From a virus: DNA of 64,000 nucleotides. The notes below the pieces were generated by a model. The model had not been told where the DNA came from. It made no database searches and was given only the letters and a program-made list of their open reading frames with translations. The position numbers and the translations under genes were made by a program. Location of the stretch: the IMG/VR virus record IMGVR_UViG_3300030104_006883, positions 62,001 through 126,000 of that record, one strand, 5' to 3'. This document shows, piece after piece, positions 17,578-27,400 of the stretch. Each line of letters begins with the position of its first letter. The stretch's first letter is position 1.

Positions 17578-17586
17578 ACTATTTAT
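17578..17586 (+). promoter_or_regulatory. Candidate late-promoter motif ACTATTTAT before gp25
   Basis: Exact consensus copy in the 41-base gap between the giant protein and gp25. It is followed by TTTA and an AAGGAG ribosome site, with the ATG 18 bases after the motif. Position and sequence match the copies before the fibre gene at 40791 and the scaffold at 57625. Confidence 0.5.
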
Positions 17587-17603
17587 TTTAAAGGAGCCAT
17601 GTT

Positions 17604-17978
17604 ATGCCTGGATACGGAGCAAAACTTCCATTAATAATTGATGCACAAGATGGGCCATATTCTCTAGTACACGATTACGCGACGCTTATGCGGCAAAACC
17701 TAAAGATGCTTTTGCTTACTGCTCCTGGTGAGAGGATGATGATCCCTAGCTACGGCGTGGGATTAAGAAATTTTCTTTTTGAAAATAGGGGGCCTAATGT
17801 TAAAAACGATATTAGGGCAAAAATAAAAGAGCAAGTAAAAATTTACTTGCCATTTATAAAAATTTTGAGGATAGCGTTTTTCGATACAGAGGAAAACACT
17901 TTATCCTTAGAGGTCTCCTATGTTGTTGAGTCTTTGAATTTAAAAGACCTTGTAACAATAAATGTTGATTTGAACTAA
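17604..17978 (+). CDS. 25: Baseplate wedge protein gp25
   Basis: A 124-residue protein of the GPW/gp25 family, about the same size as T4 gp25 (132). Conserved features are the helical DYATLMRQNLKMLLLTAPGERMM segment, the strand-turn IPSYGVGLRNFLFE (about residues 49-62) and the C-terminal paired strands. T4 gp25 forms part of the wedge core bundle with gp6 and gp53 and nucleates sheath assembly through a handshake with gp18. The gene is directly upstream of the gp6 homologue, the same order as in many contractile-tail systems. A strong AAGGAG ribosome site and a candidate late promoter precede it. There is no sign of degeneration. Confidence 0.88.
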   Translation: MPGYGAKLPLIIDAQDGPYSLVHDYATLMRQNLKMLLLTAPGERMMIPSYGVGLRNFLFENRGPNVKNDIRAKIKEQVKIYLPFIKILRIAFFDTEENTLSLEVSYVVESLNLKDLVTINVDLN

Positions 17979-18004
17979 TTATTTTTGCTTGAGGAAACAT
18001 AGCA

Positions 18005-19798
18005 ATGGCAAAAAAAAATAATCCTATAAATTATACCAATAGAGACTTTGAATCGATAAAACAATCACTTGTAGAATATGCAAAAAGATATTATCCTACA
18101 AACTTCAAAGATTTTAACGAATCCTCATTTGGTTCTTTGATGCTTGACACCGTTGCATACGTAGGAGATATGCTCTCCTTTTATCTTGATTATCAAGTTA
18201 ACGAATCCTTCATAGATAGTGCTGTTGATTATGATAATGTCGTTAGGCTAGCAAGGCAGCTTGGATACAAACTCGATAAGGCTTATACGTCTTCCGGACT
18301 TGTCTCTTTTTTCTTAGTGGTCCCAGCAAAGACTGTTGGTGGAGGTCCCGACACCGACTACATGCCAAAAATATTAAAGGGCAGCACGGTTAGAAGCCAA
18401 AATGGTTCCTCTTTTACTTTAGCGGACGATATAGATTTTTCCGATGATAATAATTTAGTTTATCCGGCAACGATTGATTCGTCTACCGGAAGGCCGCTAA
18501 AGTATGCTGTGAAGGCGACTGGCAATGTGGTTTCGGGTGAACTGGCCGTTAAAAGAATCTCGGTGGGCAACTTTACTAGGTTTTTGAGATTGGCAGTAGA
18601 TGATGAAAACACGACAGAAATTATATCGGTCTATGATGCAAGCGGAAGACAATACTACGAAGTAGAGAGCCTAACGCAGGACTTTGTTTATAGGTCGGTT
18701 CCGAATCCGGGGTCGGACAGGCAACTTGTAAAAGAATTGATGAAGCCTGTGGTTGTGCCTAGAAGATTTGTTGTTGAGAAAGATGACGATAATACATTCC
18801 TACAATTTGGATTTGGATCGGAGTCCGAGCTTGATTCAGACGATGTAGTGGATCCTAGCAAGATTAATTTTAATTTGTACGGAAAAAAATATATTAGCGA
18901 CTCTACTTTTGATCCCACAAAGCTTTTATCGAATAGTAAGCTGGGCATAGCCCCTAGTGATACCACCCTGACAGTAACCTATAGAAAGAATAATACAACA
19001 GATTCAAATGCTCCGGTGGGCGGAATTGCAAGTCCGGGCAAGATTAACTATTTCTTTTTAGCAGAAGAAAGTTTAGATGCTTTTAAATTACAAGAAGTTA
19101 GAAGCAGCATCGAGATCTATAATGAAGAACCGATAAATGGAGACATAGAAAATCTATCTGCGGACGAGATTAGAGTTAGAGCTTTGGGCGCTCAAGCCTC
19201 TCAGGGGAGAGCAGTCACTAGACAGGATTACGTAAACCTTTGCTATAGAATGCCTGCCAAATTTGGAGCGATAAAGAGAGCCTCTATATATCAAGATCAA
19301 AACTCGGTAAAAAGAAATCTAAACTTATACACAATTAGTGAAGACTCCGACGGCAACCTTACGGAAACCAACTCCACAATAAAAGAAAATTTAAAAACTT
19401 GGATTCAGGGGTACAAGATGCTTAACGACACTATTGATATCTTAGACGCTTATGTTATCAATTTAGAGATTGATTTCGTTGTAACTGGAGATAGACAGTT
19501 CACGCCTGAGCAAACACTTACAGACTGCCTGAACGCTCTCAACGAAAAGTTTTCTGTAGTGCCGGAGATAGGCGAACCTTTTAAAGTTAGAGACATTTAC
19601 AAAGTTCTAAATAAGCTAGATAGTGTCTTAGATGTCGTAGACGTAAAGATTGGACAAAAGCTAGGCGGTCAATACTCTAGTAATGAATATAATATACCTA
19701 TCAACACCAGCGGCGATGGCTCACAGATCCTCATACCTGCCAACATGATATACGAAATCAAGTTCCCCAACACAAACATCAAAGGCGAGGTCAGATAA
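18005..19798 (+). CDS. 6: Baseplate wedge protein gp6 (baseplate J family)
   Basis: A 597-residue protein close in length to T4 gp6 (660). The opening INYTNRDFESIKQSLVEYAK and the following FNESSFGSLMLDTVAYVGDMLSFY stretch reproduce the signature of gp6/J-like wedge proteins, and RALGAQASQGRAVTRQDYVNL (about residues 395-415) is the conserved J-domain segment. gp6 dimers form the continuous inner ring that holds the baseplate together and expands on contraction. A TAATG overlap couples it to the next gene. All parts of the family seem present. Together with gp25 it fixes this region as the baseplate wedge operon. Confidence 0.9.
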   Translation: MAKKNNPINYTNRDFESIKQSLVEYAKRYYPTNFKDFNESSFGSLMLDTVAYVGDMLSFYLDYQVNESFIDSAVDYDNVVRLARQLGYKLDKAYTSSGLVSFFLVVPAKTVGGGPDTDYMPKILKGSTVRSQNGSSFTLADDIDFSDDNNLVYPATIDSSTGRPLKYAVKATGNVVSGELAVKRISVGNFTRFLRLAVDDENTTEIISVYDASGRQYYEVESLTQDFVYRSVPNPGSDRQLVKELMKPVVVPRRFVVEKDDDNTFLQFGFGSESELDSDDVVDPSKINFNLYGKKYISDSTFDPTKLLSNSKLGIAPSDTTLTVTYRKNNTTDSNAPVGGIASPGKINYFFLAEESLDAFKLQEVRSSIEIYNEEPINGDIENLSADEIRVRALGAQASQGRAVTRQDYVNLCYRMPAKFGAIKRASIYQDQNSVKRNLNLYTISEDSDGNLTETNSTIKENLKTWIQGYKMLNDTIDILDAYVINLEIDFVVTGDRQFTPEQTLTDCLNALNEKFSVVPEIGEPFKVRDIYKVLNKLDSVLDVVDVKIGQKLGGQYSSNEYNIPINTSGDGSQILIPANMIYEIKFPNTNIKGEVR

Positions 19799-21426
19799 TG
19801 TCAATTAAAAGATATTTTGCTACAGCAGACAATACGATAACTAATGCCTTCAAGTCTAGTTTAACTACAAGGGGTACCGGATCGAACATGGGCGCTGCTG
19901 ATGTTTTAGAAGTATTTTCTATTTCTGGCCAAGCAAGTTCTGGATCAACTGAACTATCTAGAGTTTTGATACAATTCCCTATTTCTGGGTCAACGACTGG
20001 AGAAATAAAAGCAGACCGAACAGCAGGCACTATCCCTGCTAGTGGTAGTGTTAGATTTTATCTTAGAATGTTCAATGCAAAGCATAGTCAAACGCTTCCT
20101 AGAAATATGATTCTCAACGTACAGGCAGTTTCGCAGTCATGGAGCGAGGGAACTGGCCTAGATATGGAAAACTATACAGACAGGGGCGTTTCGAACTGGG
20201 TCTCCGGTAACATCTCTGGAAGCGTCGGTGCGCCTGCCTCTGGTAAAGGCGGCTGGGACGGGGCATGGGGGACTTCCAGTATGGACCAAACGACTGGGTT
20301 TGTCCCTGGAGGCACGTTCCACACGGCGGCGTATTCTGCCGGAACTGATGGAATGCCAATGTACACTGCAACCTTCACCAATGGTGATGAAGATATGGAA
20401 GTGGACGTGACTGCGGCAGTGGAAGAGTGGATTGCGGGTACATACTTAAACTATGGTTTTGGTGTGTATCTTACATCTTCACAAGAGGCATATTCGGTGG
20501 GGGACGGAACTAACGTTCCAAGAAATTTAGGCGGCTCGACTGACTCGTACTACACAAAGAAGTTCTTTTCTAGAACAAGCGATTTCTTTTTCAAGAGACC
20601 AGTACTAGAAGCCAGATGGGACTCCTCCGTTCAAGATGACAGAGGCCAGTTCTTTATGAGTAGTTCTTTAGCAACCGCGACAGACAATCTAAACACTCTC
20701 TTTTTGTACAACTACATAAAAGGGCAATTAAAGAATATACCGGAAGTTGGCACAACAGGATCAATCATGGTTGCACTGTACTCTGGTTCTGCTGATGATA
20801 CGGAGCCATCGGGCTCCAAGATGATTCTTAGCGCAGGCGGAAACGCAGGGGCAAGCCTCTTATACGCTACGGGAGGATATCACGACACGGGTATTTATAC
20901 GGCGTCTGTAGCCTTTACTGGGTCCTCAGCGTTGGAAACAATTTACGACGTCTGGACTTCCGGAACTTGGGATAATCACGAAGTAACGCAGTTCTTTACA
21001 GGCACGATAACTCCCGTGGGAATCACAGGGTCAATAAATTATCCAATTAGAGAATATGTGACAAACATAATCAATTTGAAGGCGGCATATACGGATAAAG
21101 AAAAGCCAAGACTTAGACTGTTCGTTCGAGACAAAAATTGGAATCCGAATATATACAGCCTGTCTTCTACCACGCCAAACACAGAGGTCATTGAAGAAGC
21201 ACACTATAAGATCGTTAGAGCAGTAGATGGTCTAGAGGTTCTTGCATATAACACTGGCAGCACCAAAGCAACCAAATTATCTTACGATTCTAATGGCAAC
21301 TACTTTGATCTAGATATGAGTATGTTAGATACAGATTATATGTATAAAATTTACTTTGCATATAATATCAATGGCGATTATCAAGAGCAACCGGAAGTTT
21401 TTAAGTTTAGAGTCGAAGAAAAATGA
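19798..21426 (+). CDS. Baseplate-associated structural protein with DNRLRE/CBM-like N-terminal domain
   Basis: A 542-residue protein. The first 200 residues (ATADNTITNAF, then SSGSTELSRVLIQFPI and later VTAAVEEWIAG...NYGFGVYL) follow the DNRLRE-type jelly-roll pattern: a thread of a 'T.tnaf...sN.G' start, an SR-L-I-F strand and a late VxxWxxG helix. Such domains bind carbohydrate or serve as structural modules in cell-surface and phage proteins. The C-terminal 100 residues form an Ig/FN3-like set of strands ending in QEQPEVFKFRVEE. It starts in the stop codon of gp6 and ends in an ATGA overlap with the 2896-residue protein, so stoichiometric production with both is likely. Its place matches T4 gp7/gp8/gp10-type wedge or peripheral proteins. 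Confidence 0.65.
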   Translation: MSIKRYFATADNTITNAFKSSLTTRGTGSNMGAADVLEVFSISGQASSGSTELSRVLIQFPISGSTTGEIKADRTAGTIPASGSVRFYLRMFNAKHSQTLPRNMILNVQAVSQSWSEGTGLDMENYTDRGVSNWVSGNISGSVGAPASGKGGWDGAWGTSSMDQTTGFVPGGTFHTAAYSAGTDGMPMYTATFTNGDEDMEVDVTAAVEEWIAGTYLNYGFGVYLTSSQEAYSVGDGTNVPRNLGGSTDSYYTKKFFSRTSDFFFKRPVLEARWDSSVQDDRGQFFMSSSLATATDNLNTLFLYNYIKGQLKNIPEVGTTGSIMVALYSGSADDTEPSGSKMILSAGGNAGASLLYATGGYHDTGIYTASVAFTGSSALETIYDVWTSGTWDNHEVTQFFTGTITPVGITGSINYPIREYVTNIINLKAAYTDKEKPRLRLFVRDKNWNPNIYSLSSTTPNTEVIEEAHYKIVRAVDGLEVLAYNTGSTKATKLSYDSNGNYFDLDMSMLDTDYMYKIYFAYNINGDYQEQPEVFKFRVEEK

Positions 21427-24400
21427 GTTTAAAAGATCTCTTTAAAAAAGAAAAATTTAGTCAAGTCTTGACTAAAAAAAGCAAAAAGGATTTGGAGCAA
21501 GAGGTAGAATCTTCTGCTTTTGTGCCAACTTATTTAAAAAAGTCTAATAGAGTTCTGCCTCAAGTGGACTACTCTGATCCTAAAAACTTTGCTAGATACG
21601 GCCTAGCGTCTCGATATTATAGGGATTCAATTGAGCGTATCTACAAAGAGTATCCCTATGATGGCTCATTAAGAGAAAAGATGGAGTGGGATGAAAGCTC
21701 TCTTTTAATTGATAAATATATTTTTGAAGAGCATTACCCTAGAACAAATGGATATATTAATTTTCTAGGATCTAGAGAAATGAGTACTGTAGCTGGTAAT
21801 TTTACTAGTTTTACTCACCCGTATGCTTATAACGATTACGCACAATATATCTTTTTAAAGGGAGGACCGCATCCTAGCAAACTTAGAGGCACAGAAACCC
21901 TAAGCGGAGAGCTTGTGCCAAGCTCCTCTATCAACTCTTTACCAAATTATTATGATTCTAACATTAATAGAACATCGAATCTTGAATTTAATGGAACCGA
22001 TGGAGTTACGGTAGAGTTCTGGCTTAGGAAAGATTCTTACCAAACGGCATCTGAATCTCCGACACAAACAGTTTTTGATCTTTGGAGTAGCGGCTCTTGG
22101 GGTGCTGATGTCGCAGGACAGCCTGGTTATGGACGTCTAAAGGTCGTCTCTTGTGTCGATCCTGTTGCATCTGGTTCTTCATTGTACATCTCTTTAATGT
22201 CCGGGTCAGGGCAGTATACCCAAGGAGTTTTCGACCCTCAACCTGCCACGATTGGCGGAGAAACACTAATATCAATAGGTACGGACGTTCCTGTCACAAG
22301 CTCAACATGGCACCATTATGCCCTTAGCTTCGCCAATACGGGGAGCAATATGAGAGCAAGATTATATGTGGATGGAGCCCTAAACCAAGAGATAGTAACA
22401 GGATCCTCTATTTCTTCAATAACGGGCACAATGGTGGCACAACTCGGCGCTCTAATTACTTCTCCTTCTGGATCTCATGCCGCCACACAGGGCTATGGAG
22501 CCCTAAGCGGGTCTTTAGATGAGTTTCGATTCTGGAGAAAAGAAAGAACTCCTGAACAGATTGGAAGATACTGGAAAAGACAGATTGGCGGCGGCACTAA
22601 CACGGACGATGTAAAATACTACTACAGTGGTTCCGTAGACGAAGGTAATGCTGTAGAGCTTGGGTTCTACTACAAGTTCAATGAAGGAATAACGCAAACA
22701 GCCAGTGTTGATTCAAACATTCTAGACTATTCCGGAAGAGTAACAAACGGTACTTGGACAGGATATAGCAACAGCAGCGCGCTATTAACGGATATGAGAT
22801 CAACAAATTCTGCAATTGTAGAGGCAAGCGCGTCAGCGGCAGAGTTTAAAGATCCGATAATTTACGAGAGACATCCAGATGTGCAGTCACTACTGGAAAC
22901 GAAAATAAAAGAAGGCGAACTACATGACCTTACTAATAACGCATCGATATTTAATTCATTCCCCTCTTGGATAAGGGAAGAGACAGAAGACAATCCGACA
23001 CTCGAACAATTATCTCAAATAATGGGCAGCTATTTTGATGAGCTACACATTATGATTGAAGATGTGAACAAAGTAAAGGATATCAGATATGTGTCTGGGT
23101 CTCTATCTGATGTTAATAAAGAATCTTCAATTGCTAAAAATCTCTTGTCAGGGGTCGGCTTTGACACGCCGGAGTTATTTGTTGATGCGGAGGTAATCGA
23201 AAAGTTTCTTCAAATGGGCGATGATAGAACCTATTCACAAAGCATAGATGATATTAAGAACCTCATATATAAAAACATTTATAACAATTTAACACACATA
23301 ATGAAATCTAAGGGGACTGTTAAATCTCTTAGAAATTTGATGCATTGCTTTGGTGTTAGTGAAGACTTAATAAAGATTAACACCTTTGCCGATAATATGA
23401 CTTTTGCTGTTAAAGACGAATATTATGATTCAACAATAAAAAAGACTTTCTTAGACTTTAGTTCTCTAGATGCGAGCAGTGCCGCTGTCTACCAGCAAAC
23501 TTCATCCTTGATCACGGATTCTACCGCGTATCTGTCGGCGTCTGGTTATCCCGCTGCACAGCAGGAATCGGATGGCTTTGGCTCTACATTTGAAAGCGAA
23601 GTGTTATTTCCATACCTACCGGATCAAGATACAGTAGAGTTTAAAGGCAACTATCCTTTAACATCTTCTATTTTTGGTGCACACTCCGCAAGACTGACTG
23701 CTCCGGCGGATACAACGTGGCAAGATGACAGCGGGGAAGATTACTTTTTCGAAGTACGCTCTGTAAAGAGCGTCAAAGACACAAGACACTCGTATTTCCA
23801 ACTTGCCAGCCCGCTGTTGTCTACTGGCTTTCTAGAGACTGAAGTTTTTTATGATGTATACGACAACTCGAATTGGACTTTTGCTGTTAAGGTTGCGCCT
23901 TCTAAGTACCCTCAATCTACACTAGACAATAGAACAGTGGGCACTGCCGACACTTATGTAGTTGAGTTTTATGGAGTCAACAACGTACAAGATATTATTA
24001 AAAATGAGTTTCATCATACGGAGACAATTAGTAATACGCTTGGAAAGAACTTTATGTCTTCGGCCAAAAGACTGTTTGCGGGAGCTAGTGTGGCCAACTT
24101 CACAGGCTCAGTCAACTTCTACTCAGATGTAAAAATTTCATCTGTCAAAGCATGGATGTCTCATCTTACTAACGAAGAAATTAAATCTCATGCAATAGAC
24201 GCTGGTAATTACGGAACTAGACAACCAGCGAACAACGCGTTTGTTTTCCAAACAGGGTCAACTTCTAACGACGGATCTACGAATGTTTTTATTCCAAAAA
24301 TAAAAACTCTTGCGCTTGATTGGGACTTCGGGCTTGTCACGGGCTCGGATGCCGCAGGAGCTTTTGCGGCATATGACATAACCTCCGGCTCCAGCGACCT

Positions 24401-27400
24401 TAGAAGAGAATACGGATGGCTTGGGAATGTTGTCAACTTACCAAATTCTGGAATTGGCAGAGGGTTCCCTGCGTCGACCGCTTCTTTTGTTTCTGTAGAA
24501 TACTTAGAGGATTCTAAAAAGCAGTTGCCAGAGATCCTGTATTCAGAAGACATGGTATCAATTTTATCTTTTGACGACGATAATCTTTATAGAGACCAAA
24601 AGCCGGTCGGATTTTTTACCTCTATAGAAAAAAACATGTACCAAGCTCTTTCTGAAGAGATTATGAACTTCTTTGCATCAATAAGAGATTATGGAGCACT
24701 AATTGGTCGAACTGAGGAAAGATACCGACAAGATTATAAGAGACTGTCGTTCCTGAAACAAATATTCTTTGAAAGACTTGGGAACACTCCGGACGTAGAC
24801 AGATTTGTTGAATACTTTAAATGGATAGACCAATCACTAGGCACAATGATAATGAATCTTGTTCCTGCATCTGCTAATATCAATAAGGGAATCAAGACGG
24901 TTATCGAAAGTCACGCTCTTGAAAGAAATAAGTACAGAAATAAATTTCCAACAATTGATTCTAAATTTGCTGAACCGGCATCATCGGGACAATTACAGCC
25001 AAACCTAGACACTACGAAGGTAAAGGTAAACTTAGCGATTCCAGACACGCTTGCTGGAAAATACCAAGATTTTATCGCAAAGCCAAATCCTTCTTTAGCA
25101 GGGCCTAAGCTCAATTCCCCACCGAGTACTGATCAAGATGTTCATATCTTATGGTGGAAGAACAAAGTCGACAAAACAAAGTTTGCGAAAACTGGCAACG
25201 CTGCACTAGATGTCATTAGACAGAAGTTATTTACGGTTTTTCAAAACAGTAACCAGGACTTACAAAACAAGCCATTTGTTTTTAGCACGAGTGTGAAAGC
25301 AAAAGAAATCGCTGGCGGTGCCAAGATGCCAGCGAACAAAAAAGGAATGTCTATAGCTTCAAAGATTTTATCTTTCGCGTCGAATAAGCAATTTGTAATT
25401 AATAATTCTAACGTGTCGGATCCGACAAAGACCTATATAGAAGAAATTATTCCAATAGAATTATTAACCAAGAGAAAGATAGTTGAGGTTAATATTGACA
25501 ACGAGCCAGATGCTTATCTTGTCAGCGGCAGCGACTCTGTTTTACCATTTGCTTTTTATAGTGCGAGCCATGAATATGACAGTGGAGCTTCGCTAGGCGG
25601 CTATTTGGCCTCTTTGGGCGTTTCTTTGAGTAATACGCAGATAAGTTTTGGCAATGATTTTTCAAATAATGAATTCGAAACCCCGCTGCAAGGGCCGTTC
25701 ACGGAAAGATTTGTAGGAGGGTATCAATATAGAAATGTCGCTCCTAATAAATTAGACGAAGCCGGGAATTTTAATACGGCGTACAATAGACCGGAAGGCT
25801 ATAATATAGTCCTTGCTTCAAATGAAATCACCGTTGTTCCCGTTGACAGTATTAATACAAATTTTGCTAGAGGTACTAGAATAAGACTACCTGGCGTTAA
25901 GAGGCCTGTCAACATCACAAACAGACCGTTTTATGCAACTAGTGGCTCTGTTATAAGTGGTAATTTAAATTTCACAAACCCAACAAGAACAGTTGGCAAT
26001 TTTGAAAGAAACTATGAATTAGTAATGACTACGGGCAGAGACACTAACAACCTATGGTTTAAGTCTGGCTCCACAGGAGCAGGCGGCGCTAGCAACCAGT
26101 ACGCTGAAGTTCTTACTTTAACTGGTAATTTGAACTTTGCTCTGCCGGATAGAGCCACTGGATCTAATAAGACTGTCATAGCAGAAAGATTCTCCGCACC
26201 AGGCAGTAAAGAAGTGTTGACAAGAGGGTTTTTAGACCCAGCGTCAGAGACGTACTCAGTTTATAACCAGTTGAATTATAGAAACTCGGTTGTCAGAACT
26301 AGTTTAAATGTTAGTGGAACTTTACATTCATTAGCATATGGTATACAAACTGGCAGCTTTGCCATTGGAGACGCGTATTCTTCTCTTGTTATGGCATCGT
26401 CTCACAAAGTAAATAGAAATGCTAGAAGAACAGTTTTTGTTACTGGAACAAGTTATTTTGCGCCAGTAATTTCAGTGGTAGTATCTGGCTCTAGATTTGA
26501 CAATGATAATGTAACGCATCAGATACCGCAGAGCGATAGAAATTATAATTGGATTACAGCGTCGATGCTTGATATAAACGGTGCTCCATATGGATTTGCT
26601 AACGCTGCTGGTTTTGTATCAAGTGCTGCTGGCGAGGTGTCTGAGTTTAAATTCTTAAGCGCAAGTCAAACATCAGTTAATAGTCATGTTGTAGATTTTG
26701 TTGGATTAAATACACTTATAAACGCACCATTACTAACTGGAACAAACGCTGTGAGTACGGCGTCCTTAAATACTTCTATCGCTTCATTAAGCTCGGCGGA
26801 TCTTTTAAATGCTCTACTTCTTCATCAGAACGGACCTTATGGGTTTGTTAGTTGGAAACAAATCAATAATTCAACCAACCCGCTGGTAAGGAACATGGTA
26901 AAGAATAATAGAATTTCTACCTTTACAGCGATGAATGATTTCTTCACTAAATCAAAATATAAGTGGTCGGGCGCTTCTGGAAAAGAAAAAGTATCCCACA
27001 ATAGCGCGACTAATGTGCGACGATTGTCTTCTTTTACAGAGCCGCCTGTTATTACTAGCTTCAAGCCAATTACACACAAGGTTGCTACAAAAGACTACGA
27101 TGGGAATAAGGCTAATTTTGATATCAAACATAGCTACGCCAATAATCTATCCAAATTCGCTTCGCCTGACTTAAACAACTCACTGGGCGCAGAAAGTAAT
27201 AAGCCAACACAGGCTTATGATAAATTATATAAAATATATACAAATAAAGAACTTGGAGAGGATAATCCGATTTCTGATTTGTTATCGCTTGAATATAAAG
27301 AAAATGTATATCCTCGATCTGTCAACGCCTATCTCGGCAAGTCTAGAGGGCGACAAAACTATACAGAGGTGCCGGGAACAGGACAGAATGGTTTCGATCG